From: Rotaria socialis
Taxonomy: Eukaryota; Rotifera; Eurotatoria; Philodinida; Philodinidae
Direction: 5' to 3'
Assembly (NCBI GenBank): GCA_905331475.1
Contig: CAJNYU010000247.1
Coordinates: 216,482-280,481, forward strand
DNA length: 64,000 bases
The notes under the pieces were generated by a model that had not been told where the DNA came from, searched no databases, and was given only the letters and a program-made list of their open reading frames with translations. Below are positions 14,301 to 25,117 of this stretch, in pieces (within the stretch, counting starts at the first letter, position 1; every line of letters begins with the position of its first letter). The translations under genes were made by a program, and so were the position numbers.

Positions 14301-16199
14301 TGATGTATCACCAAGCTTACTGCCTCAAGTAGCAGCGTTAGTTATTTTCTAAAGATTTTTCGATTGATATTTTTCATCGAAAGATAATATTCTTTTTAGG
14401 ATGGTCAATCGGGAGACAATTAGTAATAGAGTAACAACTCTCCGAATGCCAACTATGGGCGCTTATGTACCAAATATGTATTTAACTCAATCAAGTGTAC
14501 CAGGTGTGAATGGGAATGCGTCAAATAATGATAATCAAACTGTTCTTGTAAGACTTTCTTTAATTTAGAAAAACAAAACGTGAATACATTTTCTTGTTTT
14601 ACTTTGAATATTTAGAATAACAGACATGTTATTCGAGAAAGCCGAAAATTTGCTAATCACCCACATTTACCACATTGTAAAGTTCAATATGGAGTAAATT
14701 CACATTTCATTGGTTTTGTTTTTCTTTTAAAGATCTTACCGGATGTTCTGATGGCAGTGTTTTCTTACTTAATTGGTCTCTTGATTCATCGCCTAGGCAA
14801 CTGCGTGAACCAAATAAACGAGTTACTAAAATTGAATTGAGTAGCGAAGGAAACAAGGTAAAAACAATGTTTATCATTTAATTAATAAATCTTCTTTGGT
14901 TTTTGTTCAAAAAATAGTTCGGTGTGACAGACATTGAAGGAAACTTATCATTACATGTTTTATCAAGTAATCGATCAACAGCCTATATGGTAACTTTAAT
15001 ATTTGTAAAAAACCATCAAATTCTATCAAAACTATCTTTGTTTAGCGTTTATCAACTCATACAAAAAGTACAAATGATTTTGTTTTTCTTGACTCTTCTA
15101 CATTATTAGCAACATGTGGTTTATCTACTGATCATCAAAATGTCGCTATTTGGGATACATTAATGCCAACATCACGAGCCAATATAACTTGTAAACAATT
15201 AAAAAGACAACGCGCCCTAGGAGTCAAAGTCTGCCATTTCTTGAAGGATTTTAAAACGCAAGCTGCATAAAAACAGATATTCTAATGGATAGATTAGCCT
15301 AACAGATTTGTTTTCTATAATTTAAACTCATATGGCTCATTGGTTTGCTGGCTAAAAAATAGGAACCTATTCGTGGTCGTTCAAGACATAATTTGTAAAC
15401 ATTTTTCATATAGAATACTGTGCATTTTATCGCTCTATAAATTGCACATAGACATTTACTTTATCTTCTTTCGTCAGCATACTTGCCTATTCCCACATAC
15501 GTCGTAGTTAGTTGCAGCAAAATCCCTTGTCAAAAAAGAAAGAAAGAAACCCTATCGAGTTTCTATACAAACTGATGAGCTATATAAATTTGTCTTCAAT
15601 GAAAAAAACTAGCTGCCTCATACAAAAATATATCCAAATGGTAGATACTGATTTTTTTCTCCTCTTTGCGAAATTCATCGTAATCAAAACATTTAAGCAA
15701 AAAGAAAATTATTTCTTTTTTTTTCTTATAGCATTTTCATGCCATGATACTGGTGGTGGTGGTCAATGTTTAGCTTATTCACAATCCCATCAATTGTTAG
15801 TATCTGGTGGTAAACGTGGTGACATATGTATATTTGATCTAAGACAACGAAAACGTTTAGCAATGAGTCAAGCGCATGATTCGCAATTAAAAGCACTTTG
15901 TTTAGATCCATTAGAAAAATTTTATGTAACCGGATCAACAGAAGGCAACATTAAAGTAAACGAATTTCGCTTTCATAATTCATTAACAATAATAAAATTT
16001 TAAAAAACTCATTTTGTAGGTTTGGCGTTTACATGGTTGCGAGATGGTTCAATGTTTTTATAATGAACATTCTCGACGAGGCTTTTTACATTCACAAACA
16101 AGCGGTGTCAATCATTTGCATTTAACTGCCAGTCGTCATTTATTTTCATCTGGATCTGATGGAACTCTAAGTGTTCGACAATTAACACAAATTGATTAG
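2370..16199 (+). CDS. DMXL: DmX-like / rabconnectin-3 alpha WD-repeat protein, 35 exons
   Basis: This is the orthologue of DMXL1/2 and yeast Rav1, a very large WD40 protein of the RAVE/rabconnectin-3 complex that reassembles V1 with Vo of the V-ATPase on acidic organelles. I trace 35 exons totalling 8,703 nt, or 2,900 residues (human DMXL2 about 3,036). The N-terminus MHRHQILTGAANPSDYSF matches the family start. Exons 1-12 hold N-terminal WD repeats (e.g. KIVVGFGNQVCIYEP). The Rav1p_C region is clear near residues 1200 (SLFHAARNAAPVLPQYHP) and 1580 (AAQNNAFALLGKHRFEHAA). An acidic Asp/Glu run is encoded at about 12614-12680. C-terminal WD repeats follow (FVFLDSSTLLATCGLS, AEGN-type repeat, final GSDGTLSVRQL). 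Larger introns are 3839-4242, 5730-6498, 8473-8943, 13717-14193 and 15191-15731. The donor of exon 26 is ambiguous between 13366 and 13378, with the same phase. The gene appears intact. Confidence 0.95.
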
Positions 16200-16731
16200 A
16201 AAAATAACAGTGACCACAAATACATATATCGATGTGCTTGTTTTCTTTTCTTCTACTTCTTTTCCTGTCATTTTAATATTGATTAATTTCGCAATGCGGA
16301 TACATTTCAAATTTTTTTCTCTTCGTTTTAAATCTACCATTCCATAAAAAAAACAATTTTAACATATGCATATTTCTTTTCATTTTTCTTCTATGACCGA
16401 CCAGCAGAGATACTATCATTGTTGTATGTCTAAGTTCGTTTCGTATGTTCCCTACCACACTTGATTATATATCTGTGCAGTTTTATTATCAAATAGAAAA
16501 CTGTGAAAGAAACTCTGCCTTTTTCTTATTTATTTATATATATATATATATATATTAATGTTTATGTGTAATGTGTCTGTGAAGGTTTCTTATATTTATT
16601 TTGATACATAAAGTAAAAGAAAATTCAATTCAATATTCTAATCAGATATGCTGATTTAATGTAATTTAATTTCAATATTATAAATTTATTCTAGACATTA
16701 TACATTTTGTAAATCTGGCGGATCTAAAAAA
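16200..16731 (+). other. DMXL 3' region / BIN3 leader
   Basis: This is AT-rich non-coding sequence. It contains a TA dinucleotide array at about 16535-16555 and a 3' splice-like site (TTCTAG, ending 16694) 37 nt before the BIN3 start codon. No gene is seen. Confidence 0.5.
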
Positions 16732-17717
16732 ATGAGTAGCTGGTAGGAAAATATTTTATTATAATTTTTTGATATATAAATGCATGAATTTCTTTTATTC
16801 TTAGGAATCCATTCACTCGAAATACAACATCTCGAAAAAGTATCGGAGTTATCGTATGTAAATTTATTTAATTTATTCATTTTGTATTCTCTCGTTTTTT
16901 TCAATAGGCAACACGTGATTATGATCGTGAAACGCGTCGTTTAGAATCTCTGGAAGAAAGCTCGAAATCGTTAACACGTGATCTGATTAAACAAGATAAA
17001 TCCTTTGATGATTTTGCTCGCGGTCAATTAAAACTTCTACACGATTTATCAGGTAGTGCATTTATCAATCATTATGATCAACAACAAACATCAACAACTT
17101 TGACCACAAATATTTCTCAACTAATCAATGATTGGAAAACAACTGCTCAGCATATATCGGAACAAACAAGTTTACTAAATGAAATAACATCCAAAACAAT
17201 AATTGATTCATCAAAACGTTTAACATTGGCATTAGCTAATGTAACCAATGCAATTAAAAAACGTGAACAAAGTTTAAATGATTATATTAAAATACAACAT
17301 AAATTAGATAAAATGAATGAAAAATTAGGTTCATCAACAACAACATTAACAGCAGCAGCAAATACAGCAAATAATAATAAATTAGAACAAATCAGAAAAC
17401 AGCTAAACGAAGCCAAACAACAATATGAATTGAAAAATCAAATTTTAAATAATGAATTACCTATTTTACATGAACAACGTGCGGCATTTGTTTATCCATG
17501 TTTAGAAGCATTTATTGAAGCTCAGGTACTATTATAAATAATCAATTATCCATTCAACCTATTGCTCTTGTAGGCTCATTACTGTGATCAACTTGAAGTA
17601 GCTTATCGTAATCTTATGGGACAAGCAGATGTTGGTGCAAACAGTACAGCTACATTGGATGAAATCAATGCTAAACTTGCTAATATTAAATCTCTTTCTA
17701 TTGTTGCATCGGATTAA
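16732..17717 (+). CDS. BIN3: Bridging integrator 3 (N-BAR domain protein), 4 exons
   Basis: This is a BAR-domain protein of the BIN3/Hob3 type. Such proteins form curved helical dimers on membranes and act in actin organisation and Cdc42-linked cell shape. Exons are 16732-16742 (only 11 nt), 16805-16853, 16908-17525 and 17574-17717, giving 273 residues (human 253). The N-terminus MSSWNPFTRN parallels the BIN3 start MSW-PF. The central helices TRDYDRETRRLESLEE, NAIKKREQSLNDYIK and LPILHEQRAAFVYPCLEAF align with BIN3. The C-terminus NIKSLSIVASD matches the family ending LSIVADD. There is no SH3 domain, as expected for BIN3 rather than amphiphysin/BIN1. A small insertion rich in Thr/Ala/Asn lies at about residue 165. 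Unusually, the first coding exon holds fewer than four codons. Confidence 0.9.
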
Positions 17718-17758
17718 CAATATGAATTGCCTTCTTTTTATATCTTTTAATAAGAATA

Positions 17759-17789
<31 letters not shown>

Positions 17790-18897
17790 GTTTTTTTTTT
17801 CAGGGAGTATTTTTTAGTTTAAAAAAACAGCAGATATTTATTCGAATGCTTTTGTAAATAGTTTGCTTTTGTTAAATAAATTGATGATGACACAAAATCA
17901 GATGATAATTTTTGAAGTTTAGTAGGTAACGCATTTCACTCATAAAACAATTTCTTGCTATCTTTTGAAATGATGATTATAATCTCAATTCAATAAAAAT
18001 CAAATACCTGAAGAATTCTCTATGTAGCGGATAAGTTCATCATGAATTTCTATAAAGCAAAATATTATTATTAAGCGTTTTGTTATAAATCTTTACTGTA
18101 TGCCTAAGATATTAACCGAAATCGAAAAACAATCAGCATTCTCATCATAGTTTCTAGACATGAGCGATGTTTAGAAATCCACAGACAGTCTGTCTGACTA
18201 TAGTGACTGGGAAACAAGAACAGCCATCTAGATCTAGTCAGATGATGTCGTCCTAAAATGTTCAATGGTGGTTGCTATCGTGTGACGTGGAAAGACGAAC
18301 AAGTTCACGGGTGACTCGATTAAATCGAGAACTACGATAAAGATTTTAATGTCGTTCTTATTTTATTGAGAAATGTTACGTTGCTATTTACAAAGCACTT
18401 CTTATCATCAAAATGCATCGTTGCTCAAACTAAGAATATATACGTTTCGGTCACCGAGTACGGTAAACTTTTTCGTTCTATCTTAATAATAGATACGTAC
18501 ATAATGTTAGTAAACGAAAGGTTAAACAGCTGGCATAAATGTACGCTCTACTGTTGTTCTCAAGTTATGATAAAAATAGATATTCATATTCATCTATTTG
18601 AAGAAAAAATAAATAAGAGCATGCGAGCATGTACCTACAAAAGCTGAGTCGAACTCGCGAATCATGCAATCGATTGCGTCAATAAAGTGACAAATTGAAT
18701 AGACATGTTTTTCGTATGCTATATTTTCAATAATTCAATAACACACGGCGAATGTCTATTGACTAAATAAAATATTTATTAAACTATGTTACCATAGTGT
18801 CAATATTCAGCAAAGTTCGAATATTTCTTCGTTTTTTTTTCTTACTGCAACAATCGATATCGATCTATCCGCTTTTTTTTCTCTATTCAATTCAACA
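17718..18897. other. Intergenic region after BIN3
   Basis: A TA array (about 17759-17784) and an AATAAA at 17875-17880 mark the BIN3 3' end. The rest is AT-rich with only random short open frames. No gene or RNA is recognised. Confidence 0.5.
17759..17784. repeat. TA dinucleotide array after BIN3
   Basis: An uninterrupted AT/TA run begins 42 bp after the BIN3 stop. Similar arrays occur at about 16535-16555, 26159-26175, 33487-33508 and 45850-45870. Confidence 0.9.
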
Positions 18898-20294
18898 ATG
18901 GCCCTGTGCCGCTCGGATCGATATAATCTATATGGATATCTTGATTTAAAAATTCTTAATGAATATGGTGAATATGCCAATAGTCTGTGTGAATTTGTTT
19001 TAAACACAATCGTAGTTGATTATGTTGTACAAATATCAATCAAAAATCATAAAAATTCACTCAATAGTTCACAGTCAAACTATGGAGCTTGTATTTCGTT
19101 AAATAATATTAATTTAGATACTGATTTTATACCTTATGGAGAAAAAATGCGTCGTATTTGGTAAGATCAAATAAATAAATTCCTACTGTTATGCTTTTGC
19201 GTAAATCAAATTACGAAATATTCTTATCATTATTTTGATTTTTAAAAATTTGTTGACGTAAATAATATACGGCTAAGAACTACCCGAATACCACGTGATC
19301 GATTAGAGAAAGGACAAATAGTTGATGCTAGTGTTTAACATAATCTAAGAATTACTTTTCAATTGGTTTCATCTTGCAAACGGAATAGTTATTCGAATGT
19401 GTGAACATTGAGCCTCTTGGCATTCGCACGTACATCCACGATTGTAAGCTATTTCTCTAGCAAAGATGGAAAATATGACAATCATCTACAGATATCATTC
19501 TAACTCACTCGACGAGTTCATTGAGGCAAGAGATATCTCCCAATGTCTACTAGTCAACTGTAAAATATGATAAAACTTATAGAAGGTATATTGGATTCAC
19601 GAGGTTAAACTCGAAAAGATTACAACGCAACCAGATAATGTGAGAAATACATAGACATCCTTGAAACTGTTTATCATTAAAATAAACCTATGGTAATTTT
19701 TATCTAGTGCTATGTCAAAATCAACATTGTACGATCTAAAAACAACTCGATTAGTTCATCCATCATGGATCGTACGATTTCCGCTTAGTAAGAAACAATT
19801 TGAATTCAAGAATCCATGACACATCTGTTTATTAATCAGATTATAAACGTGTATTACGTGCATTTGCATGTAATCTTCGCCATTTAGTGAAAAAAATCGG
19901 TGATATCGAAGGATATGTTAGTCAAGCGAATTTAAACGAAGAAATCATTCGTTATCATGCTATATCAGCTGCATTAACAACAGTGAAATACGATCTGTTA
20001 ACATTATATGTTACTATTCGTTCTGGGAATCTTCGAGCAACGAAAACATCTTTTTTATATCCGATTTTAAGTGATACACAGCGATGGTTAACATATTCAT
20101 ATTATCAGATAAAAATGATTCTTTCGACTTTTCCTGGTTCAAATTTTAGTCGCAATTCAAAAAACCGAACACAAACTAAAGGCTGTTTTCAAACATTAAA
20201 TATGATAAATAGGAAATTCAAAAAACCTATGGAACAATTGGAAACAAGTTCAAATATCAGTAAAACAGAACAATTGAGTATCAATCAAGACTAA
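18898..20294 (+). CDS. Uncharacterised 265-residue protein, 3 exons
   Basis: I do not recognise this protein. Exons 18898-19160, 19708-19787 and 19840-20294 join in phase with good GT-AG sites and give 265 residues. Exon 1 starts MALCRSDRYNLYGYLDLK. Exon 3 encodes a long helical part (RVLRAFACNLRHLVKKIGD, then a run beginning NEEIIRYHAISAALTTVKYD). The last 50 or so residues are polar, basic and probably disordered. No signal peptide or clear membrane segment is seen. The coding call rests on matching splice phases across three exons and on codon use like the neighbours. Intron 1 is 547 bp. It could be a lineage-specific helical-bundle protein; the function is unknown. Confidence 0.6.
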
Positions 20295-22068
20295 TCAAAA
20301 TAGAAACAAGATGTTGTTTATTTTTTCTTACGGAAATTTACAAAATAAAAGGCATTGGCCTCTAGGAATAACGGCTATACATACTTTATACTATTATTTA
20401 TCGTGTCAATCTTCTGTAATAAATAATAGTGACATTCAAAAGTGCCCTCGGGTCACAAACATTGATGTGGGCGGATAACTACTAGTAAAGTAGTATTGAG
20501 GGCAACCGAACCTATTTGTAAGTACAAACCATTGAATTTTGTGAAGAAACGTAAACACTAATGGGTTGTCTAGGCTTCCTCTCCTTCCATCGCCTCACTC
20601 TTACTCAACAAAACCTTGATGATAATTTGAAATGCATGCTTTTGTCAAACAGAACCTATCAATCATTTTCTCGTCTTGTGATGGTTTTTTTTCTTCATCG
20701 GAAGTTTATAGGATGCTTATATAAACCGGCAAGTCATGGTTAGATGCACTCGTAAGATTATTGTGATATAATCGATTTATGCATTGATATTGACAGTTAT
20801 ATAGATTCACATGAATAAGAACATTATTCTATCTGAATCGAGCAAATTAACTGAACTATGTTTTTTGAATAATTTATCATACTACTTATTTAAATGAATA
20901 GATCATTAAAAATATTCTCGGTGAAATTTTCTATCGTTTTAATTGAAACGACTCAGTCGCCATGTATTAACAGGTGGATTTTGTCAATTTACTTTGTGAT
21001 TGAATTGCAATGCATATGTTTTAATTAATAAGAATTATTGACGATTTACATATGTGTTTATTATTTCCAATGGCAGATCTATCAATATTTAATAGATAAC
21101 AGATTTGAATGGAAAATAAATCATGTTATTCTACATAACATAATTTGATTTAAAGAAAAACCTGCGTTTCTGTTTTAGGCATATCTATTAAATCACATAA
21201 TCAGACAGTGAAAAGAGCGCATTCGAACTACACCATCGTCTCTATTCTGTTCTGGAATCGTACCGAAAAACGTAGGGAAAAAAACTTGGAGAATGTATAC
21301 ATTATGTGATGTCATTGCCTAGAGATATGTCCCCATTAATGATCTGGAGCATCTGTGAACAGCTGTCCAGTGGCATTCGATCTTATATACGAAAAAAAAA
21401 AATTTCTTTTAATGTTAGTTTGCTTTTCTTTATCTGTACAAATGTACAAGCTTCATCAAAACGAACGGGCAAATACACACAAAAACATACACTCATTGGT
21501 CGCATATGAGTGACAAGCATATTAAAGAATCCATAGCATATACACAACCATCATCATCATCAAACCAAAACAGAAGCAACGAAAAAAAGAAAAGAAAAAA
21601 AGATGCATAGCTTTTCGCGAATAAAATGCGAGAAAAACGACCGGTGTGAACAATGAAACAAAACGCTAAAAACCAACAGAACGAACGTGTGATGTGTAGA
21701 ATCGTACTATTCTTGTTTTTTTTCTTAGAAAGGGACAGTTTGATCGCGCAAAAACACACACAAAAGAAAGAATAGAGACAGCACATAACAATGCATATCA
21801 CTGTCCTTTTCAAATACTTGAGCCAAAAACACACATACAGGAAAAGCAAACAACAACAACAACAACAACAACAAAAAGAAGCGACACAATGAGCATTTTT
21901 TGGTCTTATTTTTGTTTTCTTTCTTACAGGAAAATACACAACACACATACGAAAGAAAATATGTATATATTTACAAAAAAGAAAAAAAGAAAAAGAGGAA
22001 AAGTACAAACCGGGATAGGAAAAGAGAACGAAAGCAATGATAAACGTTCACCTGTTGTTTGTTATTTT
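20295..22068. other. Intergenic region between convergent genes
   Basis: This stretch lies between the unknown gene and the 3' end of TFAP4. It includes an AAC trinucleotide run at 21848-21874 and several purine-rich tracts. An open frame on the minus strand across the AAC run reads only low-complexity cysteine/leucine and is not convincing. Part is probably TFAP4 3' UTR. Confidence 0.5.
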
Positions 22069-22776
22069 TTAGGGTTGTTGGTGTCGTTGAATATTTGTTG
22101 TTAATAACGGAGGTTGTGGATAACGTACTGTACGTTGTATTAAATGCTCTTGTAGCAATTGAGCTACTGTTGGTGGTGAACGTACAACTAAATTTGAGAT
22201 AAGCGTTTGAGGTGGAGATGATGTACTTGAGATTTGTTCATGATGATGAACATCTGGACTCGATATAGGTGGTAAATCTATTATGATCGATTATGCCGAT
22301 GATTATTTCAATAATCATCACAAGCCCTACCTTGCTTTTGTATAATGCTATGTTGTTCAATAGTATCATCATTTTCATTATACGTTATTTTACGTTTTTT
22401 AGGTGGCTTTTGATGTAAATCCACATCATGTGACATTGATATTGTTTGTTGTTGATCATAAATATTCATCGTTTGTTGATAGATTGTATTTATCGATGAT
22501 GGACTTTTATTAATTTGTTGTTGTTGCTGTTGCTGTTGTTGCTGTTGCTGCTGCTGCTGCTGCTGCTGCTGTTGTTGTTGTTGTTGTTGAAATTTTTCAT
22601 TGATCATTGCTTTTATTTGTGCTGGTAAATCTTCTTTTTGTGATGTTGATTGTGATGGACTTATATTTGACAAAGCATCATCACCTTCTAAATGACGTAT
22701 GGCTTCAACTATTGTTTGTAAATTTCGACGAGATACAGCATGATCATTTAAATTCGACGATGACGAATTATTGTTG

Positions 22777-22808
<32 letters not shown>

Positions 22809-24320
22809 TGTATCAACACTTTGTGCCCTGAGTTGACATCGTTCAACAATAACAATGCCATTATCATTATGTTGATCAAGTGAATTCGTTTTATAACAAC
22901 GTTGACTAGGTTGATTTTGTTTAACAATCATATAGGTTGTATCTGATGTTGACGTTTGTTTTGTATTCGGTCTATAGGATGATGATATAGGATAGTAATG
23001 TTGTTGGTCATCTTTTTGTGATTGGACATATTGAGTAACATCATGCCAATTTTGAACTACTGTATGACGATTTTTAATATCATGATATAATCTTAATTGG
23101 TCATCATTGGATTCATCGGAATTTCCAATAGGTTTTATTTCATTATTTAGTAATAAAACAGTTTCGTCTGGATCTAAATCAAACAAGAAAATCAACCATT
23201 AGATTTAATGATACTTTTATTTTTTGTTTTTGCTTACCGTTCGTTGATAAACGTCGTTGGGCTTGTAAAACACTTGTTGAATCAATTTGAAAACTTTTTA
23301 TTAATATACGAAATTGTTCATTTTGAGATTGTAATTTAAGTTTCTCATTTTCAAGACTTTTTATATGATCAGCTGCACGTTGAAGAATGCATGCCTATTT
23401 TGAAAAGAACAATAAGATCTTCTTTTATTTTTCTTTTTGCTCTTTATCAGGTTAGTAGAATAACAGGAGATAAAAATGATTATTTTTTCCGAAATATTCT
23501 TCAGTCTACTGTTAAAAGTCCTTGAGCAATTCCTCGGCTATTATTTTTAAGAAATATCTTTATCTATTCATGACAACTTACCTTACTAAGTTTTTCACCA
23601 CATGAATGCGGAATGAGAATTTTCAAACTTTGAAAACCAGTATTTATTGATTGCATACGACGTCGTTCATTTGAATTAGCGATTTCACGTCGTACACGTT
23701 TTTCATGTTCCAATTGTGAGTTAGGCGACATATTGGAATCAGCAGGACTAAAACAAATTTCAATGAATTAGCCTATGAAAAGAAATACGAGTGGTTTTGC
23801 TATAGCGCAGAATATAACAGGACAATGTCTCTCATCAATCTCTCCGTGCGTATGTTACAAAAATACAATAATTGATGACACATCGGGGTACATGTTTTTT
23901 TTCAACGTTTCTCCTATTCTGGTCCAACTGAACTCTGGCCAACACACGTATGTGTGTACGAACAAATATACAGAAGGAAGAGAAAGAACAGAACAAATAC
24001 GATTCATACGAATGCATGCGTTCATGTGTCGTATTCCAACGCCGTTCATGACGGCTAAAAGGAATATCGTTCTTTTCTTTTGGACATCGGCCAAGCATCA
24101 TTCAGAACACAAACATATGCGTTCATGTATATGATTAAGAAAAGAATAAAAAGAAAGAAATGTGTTTTCTTTTTTTTATTGCAACGTACCTAAGTTGGCT
24201 ATTTGAATTATTTGATGATAATTTATGTTGTAATGGTGATTCAGGCATTAAATGGCGGTGATGATGATGTTCTATTGAGGTTAGATCAGATGTATCGTCA
24301 TCTGAATAGCAATAGGACAT
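22069..24320 (-). CDS. TFAP4: Transcription factor AP-4, bHLH-leucine zipper, 5 exons
   Basis: This is a homodimeric bHLH-zipper factor that binds the symmetric E-box CAGCTG. Exons on the minus strand are 24320-24190, 23747-23582, 23394-23238, 23173-22331 and 22277-22069, giving 501 residues (human 338). The basic region and HLH span about residues 61-112, with the diagnostic RVRREIANSNERRRMQSIN followed by GFQSLKILIPH and GEKLSK. A heptad-like zipper (ADHIKSLENEKLKLQSQNEQ) follows. The AP-4-specific second block NLQTIVEAIRHLEG lies at about 302-315. The extra length comes from low-complexity sequence: 14 Asn at about 274-287 and 25 Gln at about 347-371. A basic KPPKKRK near residue 410 is a likely nuclear signal. 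The identity is secure; the start is the only ATG in frame before the first conserved exon. Confidence 0.94.
22515..22589 (-). repeat. CAG/CAA repeat encoding 25 Gln in TFAP4
   Basis: This is an interrupted triplet run (mixed CAA and CAG on the coding strand) of 75 nt in TFAP4 exon 4. The CAG-only core is about eight units, so it is a potential length-variable site. Confidence 0.9.
22767..22808 (-). repeat. AAT/AAC repeat encoding 14 Asn in TFAP4
   Basis: This is an AAT-dominated triplet run in exon 4, immediately followed by serine codons. It lies upstream, in coding sense, of the conserved NLQTIVEAIRHLEG block. Confidence 0.85.
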
Positions 24321-24865
24321 TCACGCTAATGTATACGTTTGGAATAACTTCTTTTTTTCCCTCTATATAATAGAAAAGAAAAGAAATTTTGTTGCATTCA
24401 CATTATGCAAAAGAAACGAAGAAATAACATCGGAATAAGAAGAAAAAAAAAGAAAATAGTAGTAGTAATAGTAATAGTAGGAGGAGGAGGGAAGAGGACA
24501 AAAAAAACGAAAAATTCATTGAATACATACGATCTTTTTTTAAATAAAATAAAATAGTGTAGTGTATCTTATTTTAGTCGAATTGTAGAATATTGATCGG
24601 AAGTACAAATCGTAGCAAAAAATACGTATACAACCAGCAACAACGACGCGAACAAACCCGATGATGTCGACGAGTGTGTGTGTGTGTGTATGTAGGGTAA
24701 TAATAGAAACCAGAAAAAGAGCGCGAGAAAAGAATAGAGAGAGGAATGCATACAAACGACGACGACCAAGAGGAAGAAGAAGAAGAAGAAGAATAGGAGA
24801 AACAGAAACAGAAAAAGAGAAGAAGAAAAAAAAGAATGGTGTCTTATTTTTCATTAACGGCGAAT

Positions 24866-24908
24866 CAGCTGCGCGACACAACGCACAAGAAGAACGAAGA
24901 AACAGCTG
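24866..24908 (-). promoter_or_regulatory. Two CAGCTG E-boxes upstream of TFAP4
   Basis: Two CAGCTG hexamers lie at 24866-24871 and 24903-24908, about 546-588 bp upstream of the TFAP4 start codon. CAGCTG is the known AP-4 binding core, so self-regulation is possible (inference). Isolated CAGCTG also occurs elsewhere in the window. Confidence 0.3.
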
Positions 24909-25094
24909 CTCTCTCTATCCATCCATCACATTTGTATGTAAGGTTGTGAGAGGTAGTGTATGAGCCAACCAATAGAAAAAATCATATTTCAGTAGAAGAG
25001 AACAACAAAAACGAACAACAGTTTTTTTTTCTTGTTCTCTTTCTCTAAGCAAATCACATGATGATAGACGTCGACATCACGTTATTTCTCGCAC

Positions 25095-25117
25095 GCAGTT
25101 GGCTTGATGCCAACTGC
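25095..25117. repeat. Perfect short hairpin, 9 bp stem
   Basis: GCAGTTGGC and its exact complement GCCAACTGC are separated by the 5 nt loop TTGAT, in the region upstream of TFAP4. No terminator or RNA gene context is evident. Confidence 0.5.

Noticed and set aside
15512..16003. 163-codon frame that looks like an independent gene start
   Set aside because: Its second half is DMXL exon 34 (from 15732); the first part is read-through of the preceding intron.
20443..20504. Inverted repeat TGCCCTC/GAGGGCA with nested ACTAC/GTAGT
   Set aside because: The stems are only 5-7 bp with a 50 nt loop; chance is likely.
21493..22008. 171-codon minus-strand frame rich in Cys, Phe and Leu
   Set aside because: It reads an AAC trinucleotide run and purine tracts in antisense; it is low-complexity with no domain.
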